Source of the DNA: Proteobacteria bacterium UBA2996
Lineage (GTDB): Bacteria; Pseudomonadota; Gammaproteobacteria; Arenicellales; UBA868
Assembly (NCBI GenBank): GCA_002346525.1
Contig: DDZY01000089.1
Span: 1-6,140, forward strand
DNA length: 6,140 nt
Direction: 5' to 3'
The position numbers were made by a program, and so were the translations under genes. This document shows positions 1-5,661 of the stretch, piece after piece. Under the pieces are notes generated by a model. That model saw only the letters and a program-made list of their open reading frames with translations. It was not told where the DNA came from and searched no databases. Every line of letters begins with the position of its first letter. The first letter of the stretch is position 1.

Positions 1-330
1 CTGAAAGAGTGATTTTTCGATCATGGTTCTGCAGATAGTGTGTGCCGCTGAATCATACGCAAAAGCCCGCGGTGTATTGCGGTAAATCTGTCGTGGGAAC
101 TGATCCAGGATCAGTATGAACGCCAGAAGGTCATGGGGATCATCGGGACGGTGCGCTAACGTTCCAGACCTTGCAGCGTCCGGCAAGACGCCGAAGCGTT
201 CGTCGATCTCTCGGTCGAGTTGGCTGCTGGGCGAGAACCACCGGGCCTGATGCTTGCTCAGCGAAGCGGGTGAGGCGCAGGCATCTTCAAACCAGAAATC
301 TCTGACTTCTTTCAGGCGCAGGCGTGTCAC
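1..330 (-). CDS. DUF924 family protein, 5' part only (runs off the window edge)
   Basis: The first 110 residues of a DUF924 (PF06041) protein are visible; the family is usually near 180-200 residues, so roughly the C-terminal half lies outside the window. Family signatures seen: DFWF at residues 11-14, a WF pair at 31-32, LDREIDERFG at 38-47, and the hallmark stretch LILDQFPRQIYR at 73-84, followed by TPRAFAYD at 86-93. The GTG at 330-328 is the only plausible start, because an in-frame TGA lies 9 bases upstream of it; GTG also shares four bases (GTGA) with the gluQ stop codon, so translation is probably coupled to gluQ. Only a weak GAGAAA-like ribosome binding site precedes it. DUF924 has no assigned biochemical role as far as I know; it is a soluble, mainly helical protein, and I see no signal peptide or membrane segment. 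Family assignment is firm; function is unknown. Confidence 0.9.
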   Translation of the reverse strand, partial: MTRLRLKEVRDFWFEDACASPASLSKHQARWFSPSSQLDREIDERFGVLPDAARSGTLAHRPDDPHDLLAFILILDQFPRQIYRNTPRAFAYDSAAHTICRTMIEKSLFQ

Positions 331-1232
331 GCAATTTTCTCAGCGGAAACTGGTGTGTCTGTATCTCGCAGGGCTTCGATGCGCCAGGTTTCTGCGGCAT
401 GGGCCCAGAAACGTTCAAGATCCTCTATCGGTTCTGGCATCGGAGCCTGCTTGAGAAATTGCCAGGCTGCCTGTAGGGCTGATAACGGCTCGACCGGATC
501 AATGGGATGTGCATCATCACGTTTGCTGATCTTTGCCCCCTCGGTATCACGTACCAACGGGACGTGCGCATACTGGAGTACCGGATAGTTAAGTTTGTCT
601 TGGAGATAAACCTGCCTGGGTGTAGAGAGCACCAGGTCTGCACCGCGGACCACGTGGGTGACGTTGTCCAGAAAGTCGTCTACGACGACCGCGAGTTGAT
701 AAGCCGTGATTCCGTCAGCGCGGAAGATAATGAAGTCGCCAATATCTGCTTCGAGGTTCTGGGTGATGTCCCCGACAATTCGATCGGTCGCGGTGACCTG
801 GACGTTTTTGGTGAGCATTCTGATGGCTACCTGCTCTGCACTCGCTCCATTCCACTCACGACAGGTGCCGGGATAAACCAGGCCCGCCACGCCGTCACGG
901 GCAGTCTTCTCGATCTGCCGTCGTGAACAGCGGCAGGGGTAGGTCAACGATTGGTTGTGCAGATAGGCGATCGCCGCTTGATAGTGGTGTTCGCGCTCAG
1001 ACTGCCAACGGATTGGGCCATCCCATTGAAAGCCGAACGCTTTAAGCGCGGCAATGATGGATTCGGACGACCCGCCGACGCTTCTGGGCTGATCTATATC
1101 ATCAATGCGGAGAAGCCAGCTTCCGTTATGGCTTTTTGCATCGGCATAACTGGCGACCGCCGCAACCAGCGATCCGAAATGCAGTTCGCCGGTAGGGGAA
1201 GGTGCAAAACGTCCGACGTACCGTGATTTCAT
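327..1232 (-). CDS. gluQ: Glutamyl-Q tRNA(Asp) synthetase (GluQRS)
   Basis: This enzyme is a truncated glutamyl-tRNA synthetase paralogue. It activates glutamate with ATP and attaches it to the queuosine base at position 34 of tRNA(Asp), not to the tRNA 3' end. The 301 residues match the family length, with a class I Rossmann catalytic core and no anticodon-binding domain. Seen: RFAPSPTGELHFGS at 8-21 with the HIGH-like HFGS; RIDDIDQPR at 42-50 (E. coli has RIEDID); zinc ligands C100, C102, Y120 and C124 in the same Cys-Cys-Tyr-Cys arrangement as E. coli YadB; YQLAVVVDD at 178-186; and a KMSKS-like KISKR at 234-238. The ATG at 1232 gives the conserved N-terminus and has an AGAGGT ribosome binding site 8 bases upstream. 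In enterobacteria gluQ follows dksA; here it follows a gamma-glutamylcyclotransferase-like gene after a 32-base gap and overlaps the next gene by 4 bases. All key motifs are intact, so it is likely active. Confidence 0.96.
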   Translation of the reverse strand: MKSRYVGRFAPSPTGELHFGSLVAAVASYADAKSHNGSWLLRIDDIDQPRSVGGSSESIIAALKAFGFQWDGPIRWQSEREHHYQAAIAYLHNQSLTYPCRCSRRQIEKTARDGVAGLVYPGTCREWNGASAEQVAIRMLTKNVQVTATDRIVGDITQNLEADIGDFIIFRADGITAYQLAVVVDDFLDNVTHVVRGADLVLSTPRQVYLQDKLNYPVLQYAHVPLVRDTEGAKISKRDDAHPIDPVEPLSALQAAWQFLKQAPMPEPIEDLERFWAHAAETWRIEALRDTDTPVSAEKIA

Positions 1233-1240
1233 GCTGTCAA

Positions 1241-1254
1241 ACCTCTTGCGAGGT
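1241..1254 (-). promoter_or_regulatory. Hairpin with GCAA tetraloop enclosing the gluQ ribosome binding site
   Basis: On the minus-strand transcript these 14 bases read ACCTC-GCAA-GAGGT: a perfect 5-base-pair stem closed by a GNRA-type tetraloop. The 3' arm together with the last loop base is the AGAGGT Shine-Dalgarno sequence of gluQ, 8 bases before its ATG. The stem starts 10 bases after the stop codon of the upstream gene, so a ribosome terminating there would reach and open it. I infer that gluQ translation is held low unless the upstream gene is being translated. The pairing is directly visible; the regulatory role is inference, and five pairs could also arise by chance around a purine-rich ribosome binding site. 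Confidence 0.5.
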
Positions 1255-1264
1255 AAGCTCTGAG

Positions 1265-1846
1265 CTAGCGTTGTGGATCATGATGCCACCAAGGTGAGCC
1301 GTCTAGCGCTTTACGCAGGGGTGTTTCTACCCGGGATGGTGCTTCGCGGATATACCGTCTGGCTTCTTCCAATGAAACCCCCCGGAGAGACCAAAGATGA
1401 TCCTGGGCAGTTTGCAGGCTGAAGCGTTTTCCAGTCAGATCTTCAAAGTTGCGCTCACCGTCGGTCCATACTGCTCCGTCGTAGTCGCTGTTTTTAATCC
1501 AGTGCCATAATGTTTGCTGGGTTTCTTTTCGGTGGCTGTGCGATTGACCACTGGCGCGGTCAATGAAGCCAATATTCGAAGGCTCCATCCGCTCGCGTTC
1601 AGCCAGGTCTATTACCGAGGCGCTAATGTCGGAACGTATGCTGTCAATAACACAGGTTGGGCAGGGCGCCCCATCAAGATAATCGATGACCAATGCCAGC
1701 GCGAGATGACGCTTTCGAGAGACCAAGGAGAATTCCAGGGGCAGGACCGGCCCTTGGTACATCTTCCATTTTCCCGAAACCTTGGGGGCGAGATTGTCCA
1801 GGTCCCACAGCAGCGATCCAAACCCAATGACGGCGATTTTTGACAT
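1265..1846 (-). CDS. Gamma-glutamylcyclotransferase-fold family protein
   Basis: A 193-residue soluble protein with the gamma-glutamylcyclotransferase (GGCT/AIG2-like) fold signature. The N-terminal strand and substrate loop read IAVIGFGSLLWD at 4-15, where characterised members have (Y/F)GS(L/N). A GPVLPLEFS segment (32-40), a strand LALALVIDYL (48-57) and LAERERM (81-87) follow; the Glu of that last segment, E83 or E85, is my candidate for the catalytic acid. The C-terminal part has an ARRYIREAPSRVETPLRKAL helix region (162-181). Known GGCT enzymes release 5-oxoproline from gamma-glutamyl amino acids, and the ChaC branch cleaves glutathione; this subfamily has no proven substrate that I know of, so a specific reaction should not be assigned. 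The ATG is the first possible start, since an in-frame TAG sits 3 bases upstream, but there is no recognisable ribosome binding site. It appears to be the first gene of the minus-strand run leading to gluQ. Confidence 0.82.
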   Translation of the reverse strand: MSKIAVIGFGSLLWDLDNLAPKVSGKWKMYQGPVLPLEFSLVSRKRHLALALVIDYLDGAPCPTCVIDSIRSDISASVIDLAERERMEPSNIGFIDRASGQSHSHRKETQQTLWHWIKNSDYDGAVWTDGERNFEDLTGKRFSLQTAQDHLWSLRGVSLEEARRYIREAPSRVETPLRKALDGSPWWHHDPQR

Positions 1847-1951
1847 GATCTATATTAATTGGCTGGGATTGTGAAGCCGTGCTTCACATATGCTAGACGT
1901 CAATTTCCGGATACTAGATTCGAAGACTAAAGACCCTGGTTCTGAAAGCTT
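1847..1951. other. Divergent intergenic region between the GGCT-like and LON-domain genes
   Basis: This 105-base gap must hold the start signals for two divergent genes. It is more AT-rich than its surroundings and contains one clear structure, the palindrome at 1870-1888 (listed separately). On the minus strand TTGACG (1905-1900) resembles a -35 box, but no good -10 box stands 16-18 bases from it. On the plus strand TTCACA (1883-1888) is -35-like, but again has no convincing -10 partner. The plus-strand gene has only a weak GAAAG ribosome binding site (1944-1948). No promoter is asserted. Confidence 0.6.
1870..1888. promoter_or_regulatory. Perfect 19-base palindrome, candidate operator
   Basis: TGTGAAGC-CGT-GCTTCACA: two exact 8-base arms around a 3-base centre, lying between two divergent promoterless starts, 23 bases from the GGCT-like start and 63 bases from the LON-domain start. 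It is not followed by a T-run on either strand, so it is not a usual rho-independent terminator. A dimeric regulator site controlling one or both genes is the simplest reading. The half-site TGTGA resembles a CRP half-site, but the spacing between TGTGA and TCACA is 9 bases instead of 6, so CRP is unlikely. It could instead form a leader-RNA hairpin. Confidence 0.45.
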
Positions 1952-2605
1952 ATGCGAAACCGATTTACTCACCCATTTAGCGATTTGCCTGATGTCTTGC
2001 CGGTGTTTCCGTTAACGGGCGCCGTCATTCTGCCTAATGGCCAGTTACCACTCAACATCTTTGAGGACCGCTATTTGAATATGGTGCTCGATGCAATGGC
2101 GGGGTCCCGATTGATCGGGATGGTACAGCCTAAGGGAGAGACTCAAGCGCAGCACCCCGAATTGCATGAGACGGGATGTGCGGGGCGTATTGTCAGCTTC
2201 AGCGAGACCCGGGACAACCGTCTATTGATCATTCTCGCCGGTGTTTGCCGTTTCGACATCCTGGGCGAGGTGGAAATGAAGAATGACTATCGTCGGGTTC
2301 AGGTTTCCTGGGGAAGGTTTGCCCGTGATCTCGACACACAAGAGTCCGGTCTTGATGCGGCAGAGATCATCGCTTCGGCAAAGCGCTTCACAGAAAGTCG
2401 CAATTTGTCAGTGGACTGGAGCGCCCTCGATCACTTGCAGCCACCCGAGCTGATTGACACCCTGGCAAGCAGTCTGCCGTTCTCGCCGGAAGAGAAGCAG
2501 GGACTTGTGGAGGCAGTTGTAATGGGAGATCGGGCAGAACTGCTGAGAGCCTTGTGTGAATTCGGCGCGGCAACGCCAGAAGACGGGGCTCCCGTTTCGC
2601 ACTGA
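1952..2605 (+). CDS. Stand-alone LON substrate-binding (N-terminal) domain protein
   Basis: A 217-residue protein consisting only of the LON N-terminal domain (PF02190), without the AAA+ ATPase and Ser-Lys protease parts of Lon. Seen: LPVFPLTGAVILPNGQLPLN at 16-35, continuing IFEDRY at 36-41, the classic entry of the domain; GCAGRI at 75-80; LAGVCRFDIL at 95-104; YRRVQVSW at 113-120; then a helical region with LPFSPEEKQGLVEA at 175-188, as in the four-helix part of Lon N-domains. In Lon this domain recognises unfolded protein; the stand-alone bacterial proteins are of uncertain function and may act as adaptors or scavengers of damaged protein. The ATG at 1952 is the first possible start, because an in-frame TGA lies at 1943-1945. 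It is transcribed away from the gluQ cluster and towards the Rieske gene, so it is probably a single-gene unit. Length and domain extent are typical of the family. Confidence 0.9.
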   Translation: MRNRFTHPFSDLPDVLPVFPLTGAVILPNGQLPLNIFEDRYLNMVLDAMAGSRLIGMVQPKGETQAQHPELHETGCAGRIVSFSETRDNRLLIILAGVCRFDILGEVEMKNDYRRVQVSWGRFARDLDTQESGLDAAEIIASAKRFTESRNLSVDWSALDHLQPPELIDTLASSLPFSPEEKQGLVEAVVMGDRAELLRALCEFGAATPEDGAPVSH

Positions 2606-2653
2606 CGTGTCTTTGGATAACTCGCGGTGTTGTGGAAACGTTACGTGAGCCCC
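2585..2653. repeat. Long-spaced inverted repeat across the convergent gene ends
   Basis: GGGGCTC (2585-2591) pairs with GAGCCCC (2647-2653), and just inside it CGTTTC (2593-2598) pairs with GAAACG (2635-2640): 13 matched pairs with a small asymmetric bulge and a 36-base loop. It spans the end of the LON-domain gene, the 35-base gap and the end of the Rieske gene. There is no T-run, so it is not a standard terminator. It may hinder read-through between the two converging genes or be chance. No other terminator-like structure is seen in the gap. Confidence 0.35.
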
Positions 2654-2991
2654 GGGAGAATAACGATTTCCACCCTGCCGTTATGGATGCGGGCGGGATA
2701 ACACGCGAGATCGATTTCTGCAGGCTCATCTAGCGCCCGCCCGTCCCGCAGGCAGAACCGGCTGCCATGGAGCGGACACTTCACTTTATCCCCCTGCAGC
2801 GCACCCGAAAAAAGTGACGCGTCTTCGTGGGTGCAGGTGTCGTCCACCGCAAACGGAGTGCCATCGACGTTGGCGATCAGGATGCAATGGCCTTCGCTCT
2901 CATAGCGCTGCATCGTGCCGGGCGGGAGATCCTCGACGGCGCCCATGTCTATCCACAGGCCAGAGGAGGTTTCAGGGGGATCACAGGCCAT
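2641..2991 (-). CDS. Rieske [2Fe-2S] ferredoxin-like protein
   Basis: A 116-residue cytoplasmic protein with all four Rieske cluster ligands: C53 and H55 in CTHEDASLF, and C72 and H75 in CPLHGSRF, 16 residues apart as expected. The length and the Ala-x-Leu after the first motif resemble the ferredoxins of ring-hydroxylating dioxygenases rather than cytochrome bc1 Rieske proteins; there is no membrane anchor or Tat signal. Such proteins pass single electrons, and the partner here is unknown. NirD of nitrite reductase shares the fold, but E. coli NirD lacks the cluster ligands. The ATG at 2991 is chosen because GAGG stands 8 bases upstream (3003-3000) and the family domain begins soon after; a longer reading up to 3153 would lie wholly inside cysG. 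It overlaps the cysG end by 11 bases, so it is co-transcribed and probably translationally coupled. An unusual C80 directly follows the second motif, where Asp is common. Confidence 0.9.
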   Translation of the reverse strand: MACDPPETSSGLWIDMGAVEDLPPGTMQRYESEGHCILIANVDGTPFAVDDTCTHEDASLFSGALQGDKVKCPLHGSRFCLRDGRALDEPAEIDLACYPARIHNGRVEIVILPGLT

Positions 2992-4429
2992 CGTTTGTGC
3001 CTCGGCCTGGCTCGTTGAGTGCGAGATTGTCCCGCGGCATGCCGTCAGGATCGAACCAGGCAAGTTCATCGTGCAGTGTGACCACACTTCCGACAATAAG
3101 CAGAGTGGGTGCTCTAACCTTGGCAGCAGCAACCGCATCAGGCAAACTGCCAAGCGTTGCCGCGATCACCCGTTGGTTAAGCGTGGTGCCCTGTTGGATC
3201 AGGGCTGCCGGTGTGTTGTTGCTCAAACCATGGTGAATCATTTCGCGGCAGATCGACTCAAGGCCCGTCAATCCCATATAGACCACAACCGTTTGACCCG
3301 GTTGGCACAAGGCGTCCCAGTTAAGATCAACGCTGCCATCCTTCAGGTGTCCGGTGACAAAAAGACAGGACTGAGCGTGATCCCGATGGGTGAGGGGGAT
3401 GCCTGCGTAAGAGGCGCATCCGGCCGCCGCGGTGATCCCGGGAATGACCTGAAACGGGATGTTGTGTCGTACCAGGTCCTCTATTTCCTCACCTCCTCTG
3501 CCGAAGATAAAAGGGTCGCCGCCCTTTAATCGCAGTACCCGTTTTCCCTGCTGGGCCAGACTCAGGAGCAGTTCGTTGATTTCGGGTTGCGGTACCACGT
3601 GGTTTGATTTCTCTTTGCCGACAAAAATCCGGTCCGCGTCGCGACGGACCAGATCCACAATGGCGGGAGCCACCAATCGGTCATACAGCACTACGTCGGC
3701 CCGCTGCATCAAACGCAAAGCACGGAAGGTCAATAGATCGGGGTCACCGGGGCCGGCACCGACCAGGTACACCTCACCTTTTTCAAATTCTGCATCTTCG
3801 GTTGCCTGGATCATCGCCTTGAGTTCCTCTCGGGCCTGATGTTCCTTGCCGGCGAAGACGAGTTCTGCCACCCGACCCTGAAAAACGCTCTCCCAAAATC
3901 CGCGGCGGGAGTCAACACTGCCAAGGGCTGCTTTGACCTGTTCTCGAAATTCACGGGCAATCCCGGCAAGCTGACCGTACGCTGCGGGAATCAGTGTTTC
4001 CAGTCTGGCTTTCAGCATCCGGGCCAGAACCGGGGACGCGCCGCCCGTCCCGATGGCGATGATGACGGGTGAGCGATCGACGATCGAGGGCACGGTAAAG
4101 GTGCAAAGATCCGGCTGATCGACGACGTTGACAGGCATATTCTGTTGCCGAGCCGCGTCCGAGACTGCTTTATTCACATCGACCTTGTCCGTAGCCGCAA
4201 TCGCAATCAAAGCCTGGTTTAGATGGACCGGCTCGAAGTCATCCTCAATCCACTGCAGTTTTTGCTGATCCAAAAGAGCCGCTACTTTGGAGCCGATTTT
4301 TGGGGCCACCACCGTCACTTTAGCTCCGGCCCGCAGCAGCAGGTCGATTTTTCGTTCTGCCACCGAGCCGCCTCCCACCACGAGCGCAGGTGTATTACGC
4401 AGCTTTAGAAAAATCGGCAGGGCATCCAT
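2981..4429 (-). CDS. cysG: Siroheme synthase CysG (methyltransferase, dehydrogenase and ferrochelatase)
   Basis: A 482-residue trifunctional enzyme that methylates uroporphyrinogen III twice with S-adenosylmethionine to precorrin-2, oxidises this with NAD+ to sirohydrochlorin and inserts Fe2+ to give siroheme, the prosthetic group of sulfite and nitrite reductases. The N-terminal half (about 1-210) is the dehydrogenase/chelatase: the NAD-binding GGGSVAERK at 19-27, then N101 and D104, which match the active-site residues of Salmonella CysG. The C-terminal half (about 218-460) is the SUMT domain: VGAGPGDPDLLT at 223-234, the catalytic-type D250 in LYDRLV, LKGGDPFIFGRGGEE at 301-315, PGITAAAGCASYAGIPLTHRD at 330-350, and YMGL at 384-387. 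A tail of about 23 residues follows the usual WF end. T128 stands where Salmonella has phosphorylated Ser128 (alignment from memory). The ATG is the first possible start, as an in-frame TAA lies 9 bases upstream; no clear ribosome binding site is seen. Confidence 0.97.
   Translation of the reverse strand: MDALPIFLKLRNTPALVVGGGSVAERKIDLLLRAGAKVTVVAPKIGSKVAALLDQQKLQWIEDDFEPVHLNQALIAIAATDKVDVNKAVSDAARQQNMPVNVVDQPDLCTFTVPSIVDRSPVIIAIGTGGASPVLARMLKARLETLIPAAYGQLAGIAREFREQVKAALGSVDSRRGFWESVFQGRVAELVFAGKEHQAREELKAMIQATEDAEFEKGEVYLVGAGPGDPDLLTFRALRLMQRADVVLYDRLVAPAIVDLVRRDADRIFVGKEKSNHVVPQPEINELLLSLAQQGKRVLRLKGGDPFIFGRGGEEIEDLVRHNIPFQVIPGITAAAGCASYAGIPLTHRDHAQSCLFVTGHLKDGSVDLNWDALCQPGQTVVVYMGLTGLESICREMIHHGLSNNTPAALIQQGTTLNQRVIAATLGSLPDAVAAAKVRAPTLLIVGSVVTLHDELAWFDPDGMPRDNLALNEPGRGTNDGL
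3000..3003 (-). promoter_or_regulatory. Ribosome binding site of the Rieske gene inside cysG
   Basis: GAGG read on the minus strand, 8 bases before the ATG at 2991-2989 and within the last codons of cysG. It decides the start of the Rieske gene in favour of the 116-residue product and places initiation within reach of ribosomes finishing cysG. Confidence 0.65.
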
Positions 4430-4603
4430 GCGTGAAGTTTATTACGCAAGTCGGCATTGTGGTCCCGGCACTCTATCCCAAGAGTCATATTCAGGTAGCG
4501 ATACGCTTAGGCAAAGGGTCAGTTTGAACCGGGATCAAGGGGTCGTGACGCTGACTGGGATACACTCCCATTCTTCTTAAATACAGGCATTCAGGCAGGT
4601 TTC
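4430..4603. other. Divergent intergenic region between cysG and the MoxR-type ATPase gene
   Basis: These 174 bases separate two divergent genes and must carry both promoters. On the plus strand TACACT (4561-4566) is a fair -10 match, but the region 16-18 bases upstream does not look like a -35 box. AGG at 4593-4595 and 4597-4599 offers a ribosome binding site 8 or 4 bases before the ATG at 4604. On the minus strand TAATAA (4444-4439) could be a -10 box for cysG, which would leave almost no leader, again without a -35. An imperfect palindrome TTGAACC-GGGATCAA lies at 4524-4538. I see no small gene or tRNA. Confidence 0.5.
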
Positions 4604-5650
4604 ATGCGCCCCGTTCATCTTGAAAAACTTCTTCGCTGCGAGATCGCAAGCCTTAGTGAGCGCTCTCATACCCCGGTGATGCTGTGGGGTCCGCCGGGCG
4701 TCGGGAAGTCCCAGATCGTCGCCAAGGTAGCGGCTGATGACCATTTGCGGCTGATTGATATTCGGCTTTCCCAACTGGAGCCCAGTGATCTGCGGGGAAT
4801 ACCGTTTCGCGTGGATGAGCGTGTTGAGTGGGCCATCCCTTCCATGTTGCCTGATCAGGATCGCCATGGCTCGCACGGAATACTCTTTCTCGATGAGATC
4901 ACGTCTGCGCCGCCGAGCGTTTCAGCAGCGGCCTACCAGTTGATCCTGGACCGACGGCTGGGAGATTACGAAGTGCCTGAAGGGTGGGCGATCGTGGCCG
5001 CTGGGAACCGGCAAGGAGACCGCGGTGTCACCTACGCCATGCCGGCGCCGCTTGCGAATCGGTTCAGTCATTACGACGTCGACGTCAATCTGGACGACTG
5101 GGTTCGTTGGGCGTTTCAGGCAGGTGTCGATGAGCGCGTGATCGGGTTCCTGCGGTTTCGGCCTGACCTGCTGTTTGACTTTGATCCCGTACAGAACCCG
5201 GTCGCCTTTCCGTCACCGCGTTCCTGGGAGTTTGCGCACCGCGCCCTTCAAAAGTTCTCGCAGGATCCGGATATGCTGAGCGGTGCACTGCAGGCCTGCG
5301 TCGGGCCCGCAGCAGGAATTGAGTTGCATGCGTTTATCCGTAACCTGGATCAATTGCCTGACATTGACGCGATCCTGGCGGGGGAGTTGTCAACGGTACC
5401 TGAAGACCTGGATCTTCAGTATGCAGTGGCCGCAGCATTGGTAGGTCGGGCCGCCCAGGTTGGAGAGGATCCTGGAGCGATCGATCTTTACTCCCGGGTG
5501 CTGGATTACGCGGGCCGTTTTCCCCAGAAAGAGATGGGCGTCATGCTGGTATCAGATCTTCACCGTGCAGTCGGTCCGCCGCTTTTCGCGGCACCGGGTT
5601 TTCCCGACTGGGCCAGACAGGTTGCCGATGTCATGCTGGCCCAGGATTAA
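4604..5650 (+). CDS. MoxR-family AAA+ ATPase
   Basis: A 348-residue cytoplasmic AAA+ ATPase of the MoxR type. Motifs in order: Walker A GPPGVGKS at 29-36; a SDLRGIPF segment at 61-68 typical of the family; Walker B ILFLDEIT at 93-100 with D97 and E98; SAPPSVSAAAYQLILDRRLG at 101-120, as in MoxR helices; sensor 1 AAGN at 132-135; the arginine-finger region PAPLANRF at 147-154 (R153); and a sensor 2 region with SPRSWE at 204-209 (R206). The C-terminal 140 residues form the helical lid and are less conserved. MoxR ATPases assemble as hexamers that remodel or insert cofactors into target proteins together with a VWA-domain partner, here most likely the next gene, 11 bases downstream. All ATPase residues are present. 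The specific client is unknown, so no characterised gene name (ravA, cbbQ, norQ) is given. It is divergent from cysG, hence its own transcription unit. Confidence 0.93.
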   Translation: MRPVHLEKLLRCEIASLSERSHTPVMLWGPPGVGKSQIVAKVAADDHLRLIDIRLSQLEPSDLRGIPFRVDERVEWAIPSMLPDQDRHGSHGILFLDEITSAPPSVSAAAYQLILDRRLGDYEVPEGWAIVAAGNRQGDRGVTYAMPAPLANRFSHYDVDVNLDDWVRWAFQAGVDERVIGFLRFRPDLLFDFDPVQNPVAFPSPRSWEFAHRALQKFSQDPDMLSGALQACVGPAAGIELHAFIRNLDQLPDIDAILAGELSTVPEDLDLQYAVAAALVGRAAQVGEDPGAIDLYSRVLDYAGRFPQKEMGVMLVSDLHRAVGPPLFAAPGFPDWARQVADVMLAQD

Positions 5651-5661
5651 TGTGTTGAGTA

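Noticed and set aside
100..114. Palindrome CTGATCC-A-GGATCAG
   Set aside because: It falls within the conserved LILDQF motif of the DUF924 gene and is explained by the codons of that motif.
507..926. Open frame of 139 codons on the plus strand opposite gluQ
   Set aside because: It is entirely antisense to gluQ, whose catalytic motifs are clear, and its translation has no recognisable domain.
1870..1888. CRP binding site reading of the TGTGA/TCACA palindrome
   Set aside because: CRP sites have 6 bases between TGTGA and TCACA; here there are 9, so the half-sites would be on the wrong helical phase.
2992..3153. A longer N-terminus for the Rieske protein starting at 3153
   Set aside because: The added 54 residues lie wholly within cysG, do not resemble any Rieske N-terminus or signal peptide, and a good ribosome binding site exists for the ATG at 2991.
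2915..3529. Open frame of 204 codons on the plus strand, opposite cysG and the Rieske gene
   Set aside because: It lies antisense to two strongly recognised genes, its translation shows no domain or motif I recognise, and it is best explained as a by-product of the codon use of cysG.
4074..4087. Tandem CGATCGA repeat
   Set aside because: It lies in the conserved SIVDRS stretch of CysG and is a product of its coding sequence; two units do not make a repeat array.
4520..4540. tRNA-like B-box (GGTTCAAA on the minus strand) suggesting a tRNA remnant or attachment site
   Set aside because: No acceptor stem, anticodon arm or CCA can be found around it, and no integrase or element boundary is present.
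4444..4561. Sigma-70 promoters for cysG and the MoxR gene
   Set aside because: Only -10-like hexamers are visible (TAATAA and TACACT); neither has an acceptable -35 at 16-18 bases, so no promoter feature is claimed.
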